A DNA stretch of 64,000 bases from Streptomyces sp. NBC_00414 (GCF_036038375.1 NZ_CP107935.1:2108001-2172000), one strand, 5' to 3'; shown: positions 36,026-44,625, numbered from the stretch's first letter. The notes: generated by a model not told the origin, from the letters alone. Translations and numbers: made by a program.

Positions 36026-37981
36026 ATGCCCGGTGCGCACCCCCGTCCCCCTATCGACCGGCGCGTGTTCCTGCGGAACTCCGTGGGTCTTTCGGCCGGA
36101 CTGATCGCGGCTCCCGCGGGCATGGCCTGGCCCGCCACCGCGTCGGCGTCGGCGTCGGCGTCGGCCTCGGCGTCGGCGTCGGCCTCGGCATCCACGGCGT
36201 CGGCCGGCACGAACACGGCCGCCGCCTTCGTGGACGCGTACGCCACCAACGTCCTCGGCAACCTCACCTCCGAGACCAACGCGGCCGTGCACATCCTCGA
36301 CGGCTTCGCGCGCGTCTGGAAGACGGGCGCGAGCTGGGACACCGGCACCCCGCTGATGCCCGAGGTCCTGCGCGCCAACATGCGGTACTGCGCCCGCGTC
36401 ACCCGGCGCCGCACCGACGCCGAGGCCCGGACCGCCTTCGTCCAGGACCGCCAGCACCAGAGTTACGCGGTGATCGCGGGCCTGGGCCCGCTCGCCGACC
36501 TGTACCGGAGCGGGGCCAAGGCCGTCACCGGCATCACCTCGGCGCCGGACGGCGTACCGGCGGGCCGGATCAACGACACAATCCCGGCCGACGCTCCCGC
36601 GGGCTCCGCGCTGGGCGCCGGTTCGCACACCTCGGACCTCGGCAAGGTCGCCGAGCTGGTGGACACCGTGCGCGGCCCGTTCGCGTCGAGCAACCCGTCC
36701 AAACTCGCCTACCAGTACCCGCGCCCGTGGCGCATGAACGAGGACAGCGAGATCGTCGGCACGGGGCGGACCGACGAACTGGGCTTCCCCGTCTACGAGT
36801 CCGACGTCGTGGTGGTCCCGCAACTGCTGCGGCAGCGCGGCACCGACCCGGCCGACGACGGGGGCTTCACCAGCGGCCACACGAACGCCTTCTACCTCGC
36901 GGCGCTGTCCCTGGCGTACGCGGTCCCCGAGCGGTTCCAGGAGTTGGTGGCCCGCGCCTCCGAACTCGCCCACACCCGCATCGTGTCGGGCATGCACTCC
37001 ACCGTCGACGTGGTGGGCGGCCGTGTCCTGTCGACGGCCCTCGCGGCGGCGGCGCTCGCCGATCCGGCGAACGCCGGTCTGAAGGCGGCGGCCCGGGCCC
37101 AGGCCGCCGCGTACTTCCAGGAGCGGACCGGCACCACCGCCGACACCCTCTACGACTACGCGCATGCGGCGGGCCCGGACACGGACCCGTACGCGGACCG
37201 CGCCGCCAACAGGGCAGCGGTCGGGCCCCGGTTGACATACGTGCTGCCCAAGCGGCACGCGCACGACCGCATGAGTGTGCCGAAGGGCGCCGAGGTCCTG
37301 CTGGAGACGCGACTGCCCTACCTCTCCGCGGCCCAGCGGCGCGAGGTGCTGCGGACGACCGCGCTGCCCGCCGGGTACGTCCTGCTGGACGGCTTCGAGA
37401 AGTGGGGGCGGCTGGACCTCTTCGCCGCCGCCGACGGGTACGGGGCCTTCGACGCCGACGTGCACGTCACGCTGGACGCCGCAGCCGGGGGCTTCGGCGC
37501 CGCCGACACCTGGCGCAACGACATCGGCGGCCGGGGCGCGCTCGTCAAGCGCGGCAGCGGCACGTTGGGCCTGGCCGGCGGCAACTCGTACGCCGGTGGC
37601 ACCACGGTGGAGCGGGGCGTCCTCGCGACCGCCTCGGCCGACGCGCTCGGCCGTGGTGACGTACGCGTCAAGGGCGGTTCCCTGCGCGTGACTTCGCCTC
37701 TTCGGGTGCGGGGCTCGTACACCCAGGAGGCCGGTACGACGCTGGAGGTGACGCTCGCGGGCGACGGGGAGCCTGCGCTCACGGTGGATCGCCGCGTGCT
37801 GCTCGACCGGGCCGGGCGGCTCGTCGTACACCTCGACGGGTCGTACCGTCCGCGGAGGGGCACGGTCCTTCCGGTGATCGGGGCGCGGTCCTTGCGGGGG
37901 CGGTTCGCCGGGATCGCGGTGGACGGGTTCCGCGCCGAGGCCGTCTTCACCGCACGGGGGTTGTCCGTCCGCCTCACCTGA
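36026..37981 (+). CDS. Secreted PAP2 acid phosphatase with PATR beta-strand repeat
   Basis: The 651-residue product has a Tat-type signal (DRRVFLRNSVGLSAGL) followed by an (AS)n tract at about residues 38-56. The PAP2 acid phosphatase domain keeps all three catalytic motifs: K226...R233-P234 (KLAYQYPRP), S283-G284-H285 (FTSGHTNAF) and R318...H324 (RIVSGMHSTVD). After residue about 500 comes an autotransporter-associated PATR beta-strand repeat (GSGTLGLAGGNSYAGGTTVE) and a beta-rich tail, unusual in a Gram-positive secreted enzyme. AAGGAGAGG precedes the ATG by 8 nt. The PHO-box-like repeat upstream suggests phosphate control. Confidence 0.9.
   Translation: MPGAHPRPPIDRRVFLRNSVGLSAGLIAAPAGMAWPATASASASASASASASASASTASAGTNTAAAFVDAYATNVLGNLTSETNAAVHILDGFARVWKTGASWDTGTPLMPEVLRANMRYCARVTRRRTDAEARTAFVQDRQHQSYAVIAGLGPLADLYRSGAKAVTGITSAPDGVPAGRINDTIPADAPAGSALGAGSHTSDLGKVAELVDTVRGPFASSNPSKLAYQYPRPWRMNEDSEIVGTGRTDELGFPVYESDVVVVPQLLRQRGTDPADDGGFTSGHTNAFYLAALSLAYAVPERFQELVARASELAHTRIVSGMHSTVDVVGGRVLSTALAAAALADPANAGLKAAARAQAAAYFQERTGTTADTLYDYAHAAGPDTDPYADRAANRAAVGPRLTYVLPKRHAHDRMSVPKGAEVLLETRLPYLSAAQRREVLRTTALPAGYVLLDGFEKWGRLDLFAAADGYGAFDADVHVTLDAAAGGFGAADTWRNDIGGRGALVKRGSGTLGLAGGNSYAGGTTVERGVLATASADALGRGDVRVKGGSLRVTSPLRVRGSYTQEAGTTLEVTLAGDGEPALTVDRRVLLDRAGRLVVHLDGSYRPRRGTVLPVIGARSLRGRFAGIAVDGFRAEAVFTARGLSVRLT
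36139..36200 (+). repeat. GCGTCG hexanucleotide tandem repeat inside the phosphatase gene
   Basis: GCGTCG and GCCTCG units repeat about nine times in frame, coding for alternating Ala-Ser directly after the signal peptide. Simple repeats of this kind can change length by slippage while keeping frame. Confidence 0.85.
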
Positions 37982-38029
37982 CAGCTCCGCGAAACGCTCC
38001 GCGGGGTGGGTGTGTTTCGGCTGCGGGCC

Positions 38030-38195
38030 CGGTGGGGGCTGGCCGCGCAGTTCCCCGCGCCCCTGAAGGGCGGGGCTGCGCCCCGGCCCTCCGCGCCGCT
38101 GAAAGGCGGGCTGTGCCCCGGCCTTTCGTCTTCGGGGGCGGTAGCCCCTGCTTTTGAGGGGCGCGGGAAACTGCGCGAACGGCCCCCACCGGCCC
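38030..38195. repeat. Composite Streptomyces intergenic repeat (inverted copy of 15.7 kb element)
   Basis: An inverted copy (CGCGCAGTTCCCCGCGCCCC at about 38044) and a direct copy (GGGGCGCGGGAAACTGCGCG at about 38159) of the common element flank a middle part, 38095-38160. That middle part is nearly the reverse complement of 15696-15760 (GGCCTTTCGTCTTCGGGGGC). It fills the gap between the convergent phosphatase and ATP-grasp genes and probably acts as a terminator in both directions. Confidence 0.8.
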
Positions 38196-38245
38196 GCAGC
38201 CGAAAAACTCCCCGCGAAGCAATGTCATGGCTCCCAGAGGCCGCC

Positions 38246-39244
38246 TCAGTGACCCTCCATGGCCCACGTCCGGCCCCCGTTGGGCAGCACCCCGGGCGCA
38301 CTGGGAGCGATGGGCGCGGCCAGCCAGCCGGCGACCGCGGCGGCGATGGGCTGATCCGATTCGATCTGTATGAACCCGAACTGCCCCGACTGGTTGCACT
38401 CCAGGAACCACCACATCCCCTCGGCGTCCTCGGCGAAGTCGAAGGCCCCGAAGGCCAGTCCGGCCTCCCGGAGGTAGCTGCGCACCCCGGCGGCGACGGA
38501 CGACGGCGTGTCCACCGCCTGCCACAGGGCGTCGGAGGCGGCGAACCGGACGTCCACCTCGTCGGGGTCGGCGTCCGGCGCGACCGTCTTGCGCGCGGCG
38601 AACATCCGGTCGCCGACACAGGTCAGCCTGATGTCGGCCCGCTTGACCACCCGCCGCTGGAGCAGGGTCGGGCCGAAGGCGACGGCCGCGAAGTCGGTGT
38701 CGGGTGCGACCCGGCTGGTGGGCACCGCCCTGGGCGGTTCCTGCGGGTGCGCGCCCGACACGGGCTTGACCACCAGATCCGGGAAGCGGTCCGCGAAGTC
38801 GCGGGCGGCCTGCGGGAACGTGGTGATCAGAGTGGCGGGTACGGGCAGACCGCAGCGCTGGGCCAGGGACAGCTGCCAGGGCTTGTGGCGGGCCCGGCGG
38901 GCCGCGTCGGGGTGGTTCATCCAGCGCGCGTCGGTGGAGCGCAGCATGCCGTAGAGCGCCTGCGCGGACTCCTCGGTCAGCCAGTCGGAGGGCTCGGCGG
39001 CGTTGCTCGCGGGCGCGCCGGGCCTGCGGACCCAGACGGACCGCAGGCCGCCCATGCTCACCAGCCGGCCGCCGGCGGACAGATGCCCGCGAAAGGCGCC
39101 GCGCACGTACTCGCCCGACAGGGCCACCGGGCCGGGAAGGTCCGCGGGATCGAGGCGGACGACCGGGACCGCGTCCCTGTCGAGCTCCGCCACCACCATG
39201 TCCGCGGTCACATCCTGTTCGCACGTCAGGATCAGAACCGTCAT
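38246..39244 (-). CDS. ATP-grasp ribosomal peptide maturase (graspetide synthetase)
   Basis: The 332-residue ATP-grasp ligase resembles the SAV_5884-type maturases that form ester or amide cross-links in graspetides. It begins MTVLILTCEQDVTADMVVAE; an ATP-binding Lys lies in FPDLVVKPVSG, and the metal-binding segment FLECNQSGQFGFI is near the C-terminus. It starts 17 nt after the stop of the precursor gene and is co-transcribed with it. It should activate Asp/Glu side chains of the precursor with ATP. No methyltransferase partner is seen next to it. Confidence 0.9.
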   Translation of the reverse strand: MTVLILTCEQDVTADMVVAELDRDAVPVVRLDPADLPGPVALSGEYVRGAFRGHLSAGGRLVSMGGLRSVWVRRPGAPASNAAEPSDWLTEESAQALYGMLRSTDARWMNHPDAARRARHKPWQLSLAQRCGLPVPATLITTFPQAARDFADRFPDLVVKPVSGAHPQEPPRAVPTSRVAPDTDFAAVAFGPTLLQRRVVKRADIRLTCVGDRMFAARKTVAPDADPDEVDVRFAASDALWQAVDTPSSVAAGVRSYLREAGLAFGAFDFAEDAEGMWWFLECNQSGQFGFIQIESDQPIAAAVAGWLAAPIAPSAPGVLPNGGRTWAMEGH

Positions 39245-39260
39245 CGTCGGGGGTCCGAAA

Positions 39261-39452
39261 TCAGTCGTCGAAGTGGGTCTTCGAGCCGGCGGTGGAGGTC
39301 GTGGACCCCAACTCCCGCAACACGGCGTAGTCATGTGCGGCAAGCCGCCCGTCCGGAAGCACGTTCAATTGCAGTCTGGAGTCATAGGCGTACGGAACGC
39401 TGACCTCCAACTGCTGGGCCGGACGGGCATAGTTGAGCGCGAACGGTCGCAT
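39261..39452 (-). CDS. Graspetide precursor peptide
   Basis: The 63-residue peptide starts MRPFALNYARPAQQLEVSVP and contains YDSRLQLNVLPDG, the hallmark leader of putative ATP-grasp target RiPPs. The probable core is the last 15 residues, GSTTSTAGSKTHFDD. It offers Thr51/52/54/59 and Ser50/53/57 hydroxyls and Lys58 as donors and Asp62/Asp63 as acceptors for macrolactone or lactam rings. AAGGAGA lies about 5 nt before the ATG; the longer frame to 39527 is rejected. The maturase gene follows directly. Product and activity are unknown. Confidence 0.88.
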   Translation of the reverse strand: MRPFALNYARPAQQLEVSVPYAYDSRLQLNVLPDGRLAAHDYAVLRELGSTTSTAGSKTHFDD

Positions 39453-39951
39453 CAGTTCTCCTTGCTCGGTGCGGACCCGGCCAAGCGGATCGTGACGCTC
39501 CGGCGTCACGTTACCCGGCGGGCCCACAGGGCTTCCACGGAGATATACGAATCGAACTGGAGAATGGTTGCCTCACGCTGCGTAGTCATCGGACGGGTAC
39601 GGACCGTGACGTGAGCCGGCCGCGTCGTTCCTCCGTGCACAGGGCAGCCATTCACCTCTGGAGACGCGGGCCCGAGAGTTACGGATCCGACATGGAGCCG
39701 CAGTTCAGCGCACTGGCGCACACGTTCGCCGGTCGCGCGCCCCGCGCGCCGGTGAGGTCCTCAGGGACCCGTGGTGCTTGGGTGCGACAGCCCACGGGGC
39801 TTCGTACAGGTCCGGCCACGGCCGAGAAATTCATTCGGAGGAGACCTCCCTCACAGCTACTCTCGTAGCGCTTCCCGATCTCCACGCGCCATCGCCGCCC
39901 ACTGCCGAAGTCCCTTTTCCGCCCCTTTCAGACCGTCAACCGGAGGCAGAC
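39453..39951. other. Gene-poor spacer between graspetide and esterase genes
   Basis: No convincing gene is present in these 499 bp. The segment 39535-39600 is AT-richer (GAGATATACGAATCGAACTG) and probably holds the promoter of the precursor gene. A 27-codon frame on the minus strand (39506-39589, MTTQREATILQFDSYISVEA) exists without a clear ribosome site. GGAGGAGACCTCC near 39836 is a short inverted repeat that may mark the promoter or leader of the esterase gene. Confidence 0.5.
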
Positions 39952-41181
39952 ATGGACCAGTTGCAGCAAGAAGTGGTTCCGGCGGAGGTCGGTCTGGACC
40001 CGGTGGCCCTGGACCGGCTCGACCGGTTCTTCGCCCGCCGCGTGGACGACGGCCTACTTCCCGGATACCTCGTTTCGGTGGCTCGTCACGGCCGTGTCGC
40101 GCATCTCACGTCGTACGGTCTGCGCGACCCGGAGGCCGGCACCGCGGTCACCTCGGACACGGTGTGGCGGCTCTACTCGATGACCAAGCCGGTGGTGTCC
40201 GTCGCCGCGCTGATGCTCCACGAGGAGGGCCTGCTCGGCCTGGACGATCCCGTCTCCCGCCATCTGCCGGACTTCGCCGACCCGCAGGTCTACGAGAGCG
40301 GCACGGGCGACGACATCAGGACCCGCCCGGCCGACGGGCCCGTCCTGGTCCGGCACCTGCTGACCCACACCGCGGGCCTGACCATCGGCGCGTACCGCAC
40401 CCATCCCGTGGACGCCCTCTACCGGGCCGCCGGGGCCGACATCCAGGCGCCGGAGGGCGCGGATCTCGCCGAGGCCTGCGCGGTGTACGCGCGTCTGCCC
40501 CTGCAGTTCGAACCGGGGACCGAGTGGAACTACTCGATTGCGACCAACGTGGTCGGCCGGCTCATCGAGGTGGTGACGGGACGCCCGCTGGACGCGTTCC
40601 TCGCCGAGCGGGTCTTCGCGCCGCTGGGCATGACGGACACCGGCTTCCGGGTCTCCGGAGAGCGGGCGGACCTGCTGGCCGTCCTCTACCAGGAGGACCC
40701 GGAGGACAAGGACGGCAGGATCATCCCGGCCCCGGGCCCGCCGCTGCACGAGCGCCCGCGGCTGCTCTCCGGCACCGGCGGCCTGGTGGGGACGGCGGGC
40801 GACTACCACCGCTTCATGGAGTTCCTGCGCCGGCGCGGTGAACTCGACGGCGTCCGGCTGCTGTCCTCGGGGGCCGTGGACACCATGGCCACCAACCATC
40901 TCCCCGCCGACCTCCACACCTTCGGCACCAGGCCCATCCACGGGCAGCCCGGCAACGCGGGCCTCGGCTTCGGCCTCGGCGTCTCGGTCGTGGTGGACGC
41001 GACCCGCACGCCGTCCCCGGAGAGCGAGGGGTCCTACGGCTGGAGCGGCGCGGGCGGCACGACCTTCTGGGTCGACCCCCGCAACGACCTGACCGTGCAG
41101 TTCATGACCCAGGTGCGCCCCGCGGGAATGATGTCCTTCGACGAACTGAAGGGCTTCGTGCACGAGGCGCTCGGGGGCTGA
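39952..41181 (+). CDS. Beta-lactamase-fold serine hydrolase (EstB-like esterase)
   Basis: The 409-residue product belongs to the class C beta-lactamase/PBP-like hydrolases. The catalytic SxxK is Ser76-Met-Thr-Lys79 (RLYSMTKPVVSVA), the YxN-like motif is WNYSIATNVVG, and the third motif is WSGAGGTTFWVDP, typical of EstB-type esterases. No signal peptide is seen. CGGAGG lies 5 nt before the ATG. It is divergent from the graspetide genes, so hydrolysis of the graspetide ester is conceivable, but this is only contextual. Confidence 0.88.
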   Translation: MDQLQQEVVPAEVGLDPVALDRLDRFFARRVDDGLLPGYLVSVARHGRVAHLTSYGLRDPEAGTAVTSDTVWRLYSMTKPVVSVAALMLHEEGLLGLDDPVSRHLPDFADPQVYESGTGDDIRTRPADGPVLVRHLLTHTAGLTIGAYRTHPVDALYRAAGADIQAPEGADLAEACAVYARLPLQFEPGTEWNYSIATNVVGRLIEVVTGRPLDAFLAERVFAPLGMTDTGFRVSGERADLLAVLYQEDPEDKDGRIIPAPGPPLHERPRLLSGTGGLVGTAGDYHRFMEFLRRRGELDGVRLLSSGAVDTMATNHLPADLHTFGTRPIHGQPGNAGLGFGLGVSVVVDATRTPSPESEGSYGWSGAGGTTFWVDPRNDLTVQFMTQVRPAGMMSFDELKGFVHEALGG

Positions 41182-41196
41182 GCCGGACGCGGTCGT

Positions 41197-42363
41197 CTAC
41201 TCCCTCCGGAAGTCGACCCCCTCCCGGGCCAGTTCCGCCAGCCACTCCTCCGAGCGCTCCGCTGTCTCGGCCGCTCGGCTGAGGCCGGGCGGGAGGTCTC
41301 CGGCGAGGATCCGTCGTACACCGACCGCGAGCGTCCTGGAGACGCACCGCGCCATCGCGCTCTCCTCCGCGTCCCCCTCCATGTCCAGGAGGTAGCGTCC
41401 CGACCAGGTGCGTCCCCCGTCGGCCCGTACGTCGAGAGTCACCGCAAGGACCACCCGGTCCCGGTCGGTGTCCGTGGTGGGGTAGCGGGCCGCCAACTCC
41501 CGGGCCAGTTCGGCGATCCGGCGGTCGTCGCCCCGGCGGAGTTCCTCGAAGACCGGCTGCCAGGCGTCGAGCCAGCCGTCGAGGCGCAGGGTGCCGCGGA
41601 CGAACGTCCGGGGCTTCCAGGCGGGCGGCACCCCGTACTGCCCGACGAACGGGACGCTGTCGCGGTTCGGGTAGACCTCGAAGGACTCACCGTCCACCAC
41701 CTGGGGCCGGGTGACCTCCCAGGGGCGCGGGGCCGTCGTCTCCGCTCCGGCCTCGATGTAACGGGCGGGCGAGCGAAGGGCGCCGAGAACCCCCGCCGGA
41801 GCCCAGCTGAAGCGGTACCTGAAGTCGTTCGGGACGGCGGGGACGCCTCCGCAGTACGAGGTGAGGCTCACCTCGGCCTCGGTGTCCGCGCCGATCTCCG
41901 CACGGGCGCGGGCCAGCAGGCTGTGCGCGAAGAGGTGGTCGATGCCCGGGTCCAGGCCCGACTCCGTGAGGACCACGACCCCGGCCGCCACGGCCACCGG
42001 AACCTGGTCGAGCACGGCCTCGGAGACATAGCTGGAGCAGGCGAAATGGGCGCGGCCGTCCACACAGGCGGCGAGCAGTCCCGCGTGCTCGGGCGCCGGC
42101 AGCATGGAGACCACCACGTCTCCGGGGGCCAGCTCGGCGGTGAGGGCCGGAAAAGTGTACGCGCGCGGTTCGGCTCGGCCGGTGAGCCCCAGCGCCGCCA
42201 GGCTCCCTCCGGCCCGCTCCTCGGTGCGGTGCCACAGGCGTACGCGGTCGGCCGCTTCGCAGAGCGCGGCGAGTCCGCTGCCGGTGGACAGGCCCGCGCC
42301 GATCCAGTGGACGGTCCCGGAGGGCGGTACGAGGGCAGTCGCGGGCGCGGTCCTCTCAGGCAT
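41197..42363 (-). CDS. Saccharopine reductase/dehydrogenase-like protein (Lys9 type)
   Basis: The 388-residue product has an N-terminal Rossmann-like part (VHWIGAGLSTGSGLAALCEAA) and a long saccharopine-dehydrogenase-type domain (VLTESGLDPGIDHLFAHSL, SYCGGVPAVPNDFRYRFSW). It resembles the glutamate-forming saccharopine reductase family. Its ATG overlaps the end of the Lys1-like gene by eight bases. Together with that gene and the FAD oxidase it suggests lysine, saccharopine or pipecolate conversion through 2-aminoadipate semialdehyde. Confidence 0.85.
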   Translation of the reverse strand: MPERTAPATALVPPSGTVHWIGAGLSTGSGLAALCEAADRVRLWHRTEERAGGSLAALGLTGRAEPRAYTFPALTAELAPGDVVVSMLPAPEHAGLLAACVDGRAHFACSSYVSEAVLDQVPVAVAAGVVVLTESGLDPGIDHLFAHSLLARARAEIGADTEAEVSLTSYCGGVPAVPNDFRYRFSWAPAGVLGALRSPARYIEAGAETTAPRPWEVTRPQVVDGESFEVYPNRDSVPFVGQYGVPPAWKPRTFVRGTLRLDGWLDAWQPVFEELRRGDDRRIAELARELAARYPTTDTDRDRVVLAVTLDVRADGGRTWSGRYLLDMEGDAEESAMARCVSRTLAVGVRRILAGDLPPGLSRAAETAERSEEWLAELAREGVDFRRE

Positions 42364-43474
42364 CGTCCGACTCCCCGTCCGTGGGACCACCCGCCGGGGC
42401 ATCCGTCGGGGCGTCCGTCGAGGCATCCGTCGGGTTCAGAGCACGGCACGCCTCGGTGAAACGGTCCAGGCAGCGGACCCACGCCCCGCCCACCCCGAAC
42501 TCCAGGAGCTGTGGTGTCAGCGCCGCCGAGAAGTCCGTACTCGCCTCCTCGGGCAGCAGGGACGGCAGGTTGTCGATGGCGATGAGATCGAGGGCGGGCC
42601 GTTCATGGAGGCGCCGTACGGGGTCGGCCCAGTCGGTGACCGTGTCGTAGACCGGCAGGACGTTGTACGGGGAGCCGACGTCGCAGGTCACGTCGCACAC
42701 CGTGCGCAGCCGGCGGTCCGGCTCGTCCAGGTCCTTGTCGGTGAGGAAGGGGGTGGACGGTCCGGTGGTCAGGACCGTGTTGACCATCAACTCGTGCGCC
42801 AGCAGGGCCGGCCGGTCCAGGGCGCGGGTCTCGGCCAGGTCCCAGCCGGCGGGTTCGAGTCCGGCTTCGGCGAGCGCTGCCCGGGCGCCGCGTCCGGAGC
42901 GGCCCAGCGCTCCGATCACCAGCGAGGTGAACCGCTCGTCGCCGGGGGCCGGGTGGAGGCCGCCGTCCAGTTCCTCCTTCGACGTCGGCCGCAGGGGCGC
43001 CGTCAGCCTGCCCCGGTGGTGCAGGACGGCGAGGGCGGCGCCCACGTAGCCCGCCCAGTAGCCGAAGGCGGCGAGCCTGCGCCCGTCGGCGTCCACCAGG
43101 TACTCCAGGTCGAACAGTGTCCCGCCGCCCGCGACGAATCGGCGCAGCAGCGCCCCGGCGCCCGGCTGTGCCTTGTACGCGTGGCCGAAGAAGATGTGCC
43201 GGTGCCGCAACTCCCCCGGTCCGTCCGGCCCGTCGGGCAGTTCCTTGAGGCCCACGATCACCGCGTCCGTCGGAGCGTCCGTCCAGGAGCCCGCCTCGAC
43301 GACTCGGCAGCCCACCGCCTCGTACGCCTCGGAGGGGAAGATCCGCTGCGGGGACTCCTCGACGGTGAGGGTCACGCCGGCCTCGACGAGCCGCCGGGCG
43401 TCGGACGGCACGACCGGGGTGCGCCGCTCGGTCGTACGGGTCTCGTGGCGCAGCCACAGGTGCGGCTCGGTCAT
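42356..43474 (-). CDS. Saccharopine dehydrogenase (lysine-forming, Lys1 type)
   Basis: The 372-residue product is related to the fungal NAD+, L-lysine-forming saccharopine dehydrogenase and the AlaDH/PNT fold: WLRHETRTTERRTPVVPSDA at the N-terminus, GHAYKAQPGAGALLRRF, GGTLFDLEYLVD and CDVTCDVGSPYNVLPVYD. The last 20 residues are a simple Thr/Asp/Ala/Pro tail. It overlaps the FAD oxidase gene by four bases and the Lys9-like gene by eight, so the trio is a coupled operon. Reaction direction is unknown. Confidence 0.88.
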   Translation of the reverse strand: MTEPHLWLRHETRTTERRTPVVPSDARRLVEAGVTLTVEESPQRIFPSEAYEAVGCRVVEAGSWTDAPTDAVIVGLKELPDGPDGPGELRHRHIFFGHAYKAQPGAGALLRRFVAGGGTLFDLEYLVDADGRRLAAFGYWAGYVGAALAVLHHRGRLTAPLRPTSKEELDGGLHPAPGDERFTSLVIGALGRSGRGARAALAEAGLEPAGWDLAETRALDRPALLAHELMVNTVLTTGPSTPFLTDKDLDEPDRRLRTVCDVTCDVGSPYNVLPVYDTVTDWADPVRRLHERPALDLIAIDNLPSLLPEEASTDFSAALTPQLLEFGVGGAWVRCLDRFTEACRALNPTDASTDAPTDAPAGGPTDGESDDA

Positions 43475-44625
43475 ACGAGGTTGACCTCCGGTCTCGGGGC
43501 GTCGGCGGCGAACCGTTCGGCACGCAGCGGGGTGATGTCGACGAAAGGATCTTGCCCCAGATACAGGTCACGGACGACCTCTCCGACGGCAGGACCCTGG
43601 AGGAAGCCGTGTCCGGAGAACCCGGTCGCGTACAGGAAGCGGGAGATCCGAGGGGCCTCGCCGATCAGGGCGTTGTGATCCGGGGTGATCTCGTACAGGC
43701 CCGCCCAGCCGCCCGTTCTGCGCAGGTCCAGCAGTGAGGGGGCGCGGTGCTCCATGGCCTCGTAGAGGCGGGGGATCCAGCGGTCGTGCGTCTCGGTGGC
43801 GAAGCCGGGCGTCTCCTCGGGGTCCGACATACCGACGAGGAGGCCGGGGCCCTCGGTGTGGAAGTACAGGCTGCTGCTGAAGTCGATGGTCATGGGGAGC
43901 CCCGGCGGGAGGTCCGGGACCGCTTCGGTGACGGCGATCTGGCGGCGCAGCGGCTCCACCGGCAGGTCCACGCCGGCCATCGCGCCGACGGCCCGCGACC
44001 AGGCACCGGCCGCGCAGACGACGGTGGAGGTGGCGATCCGGCCCAGGCGGGTGACGACGGCCGTGATGTCGTCGCCGCGTGTCTCGATGCCGGTGACCTC
44101 GCAGTGCCGGACGATCGTCGCGCCGTGGCGGCGGGCGGCGGCCGCGTATCCGTGCACCACGGCTTCGGGGGTGCAGTGGCCGTCGTCCGGGGAGAAGGCG
44201 GCGGCCAGCAGTCCGTCGGTGGTGATCAGCGGCGAAAGGCGGCGCGCCTCGGCCGGGTCGGTCATACGGCTGGGTACGCCGAGGCCGTTCTGCAGCCGGA
44301 CCCCGGCCTCGAACGCCTCGACGTCCTCGGGCGTCGACAGCAGGAAGAGGTAGCCGACACGGTGCAGTCCGATGTCGTGGCCCGTCTCCTCCTCGAAGCG
44401 GGCGAACGCCTCCAGGCTCCGCGCGCCGAGCTGGATGTTGAGCTCGTCGGAGAACTGGGCGCGTACGCCTCCCGCGGCGCGTGAGGTGGACCCGGAGGCC
44501 AGCTCGTCCCGCTCGACCAGCACCACGTCGGGCACTCCCGCCCGCGCCAGGTGGTGGGCGACGCTCGTGCCCATCACCCCGCCGCCGATGACGACGACTT
44601 CCGCGTGCCCGGGCACGGCGGTCAT
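43471..44625 (-). CDS. FAD-dependent amine oxidase (sarcosine/pipecolate oxidase-like, DAO family)
   Basis: The 384-residue product has the FAD-binding motif VVVIGGGVMGTSVAHHLARAG and DAO-family features (STSRAAGGVRAQFS, YEITPDHNALIGEAP, YATGFSGHGFLQGPAVGE). It resembles sarcosine oxidase beta subunits and L-pipecolate oxidases. As first gene of the operon with two saccharopine-type dehydrogenases, pipecolate or another lysine-derived cyclic amine is an attractive substrate, by inference. No covalent-flavin motif is visible. Confidence 0.88.
   Translation of the reverse strand: MTAVPGHAEVVVIGGGVMGTSVAHHLARAGVPDVVLVERDELASGSTSRAAGGVRAQFSDELNIQLGARSLEAFARFEEETGHDIGLHRVGYLFLLSTPEDVEAFEAGVRLQNGLGVPSRMTDPAEARRLSPLITTDGLLAAAFSPDDGHCTPEAVVHGYAAAARRHGATIVRHCEVTGIETRGDDITAVVTRLGRIATSTVVCAAGAWSRAVGAMAGVDLPVEPLRRQIAVTEAVPDLPPGLPMTIDFSSSLYFHTEGPGLLVGMSDPEETPGFATETHDRWIPRLYEAMEHRAPSLLDLRRTGGWAGLYEITPDHNALIGEAPRISRFLYATGFSGHGFLQGPAVGEVVRDLYLGQDPFVDITPLRAERFAADAPRPEVNLV

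Noticed and set aside
39679..39885. A 68-codon minus-strand frame containing MEIGKRYESSCEGG
   Set aside because: No ribosome site, Cys/Pro/Arg-rich composition, and it crosses the promoter region of the esterase gene.
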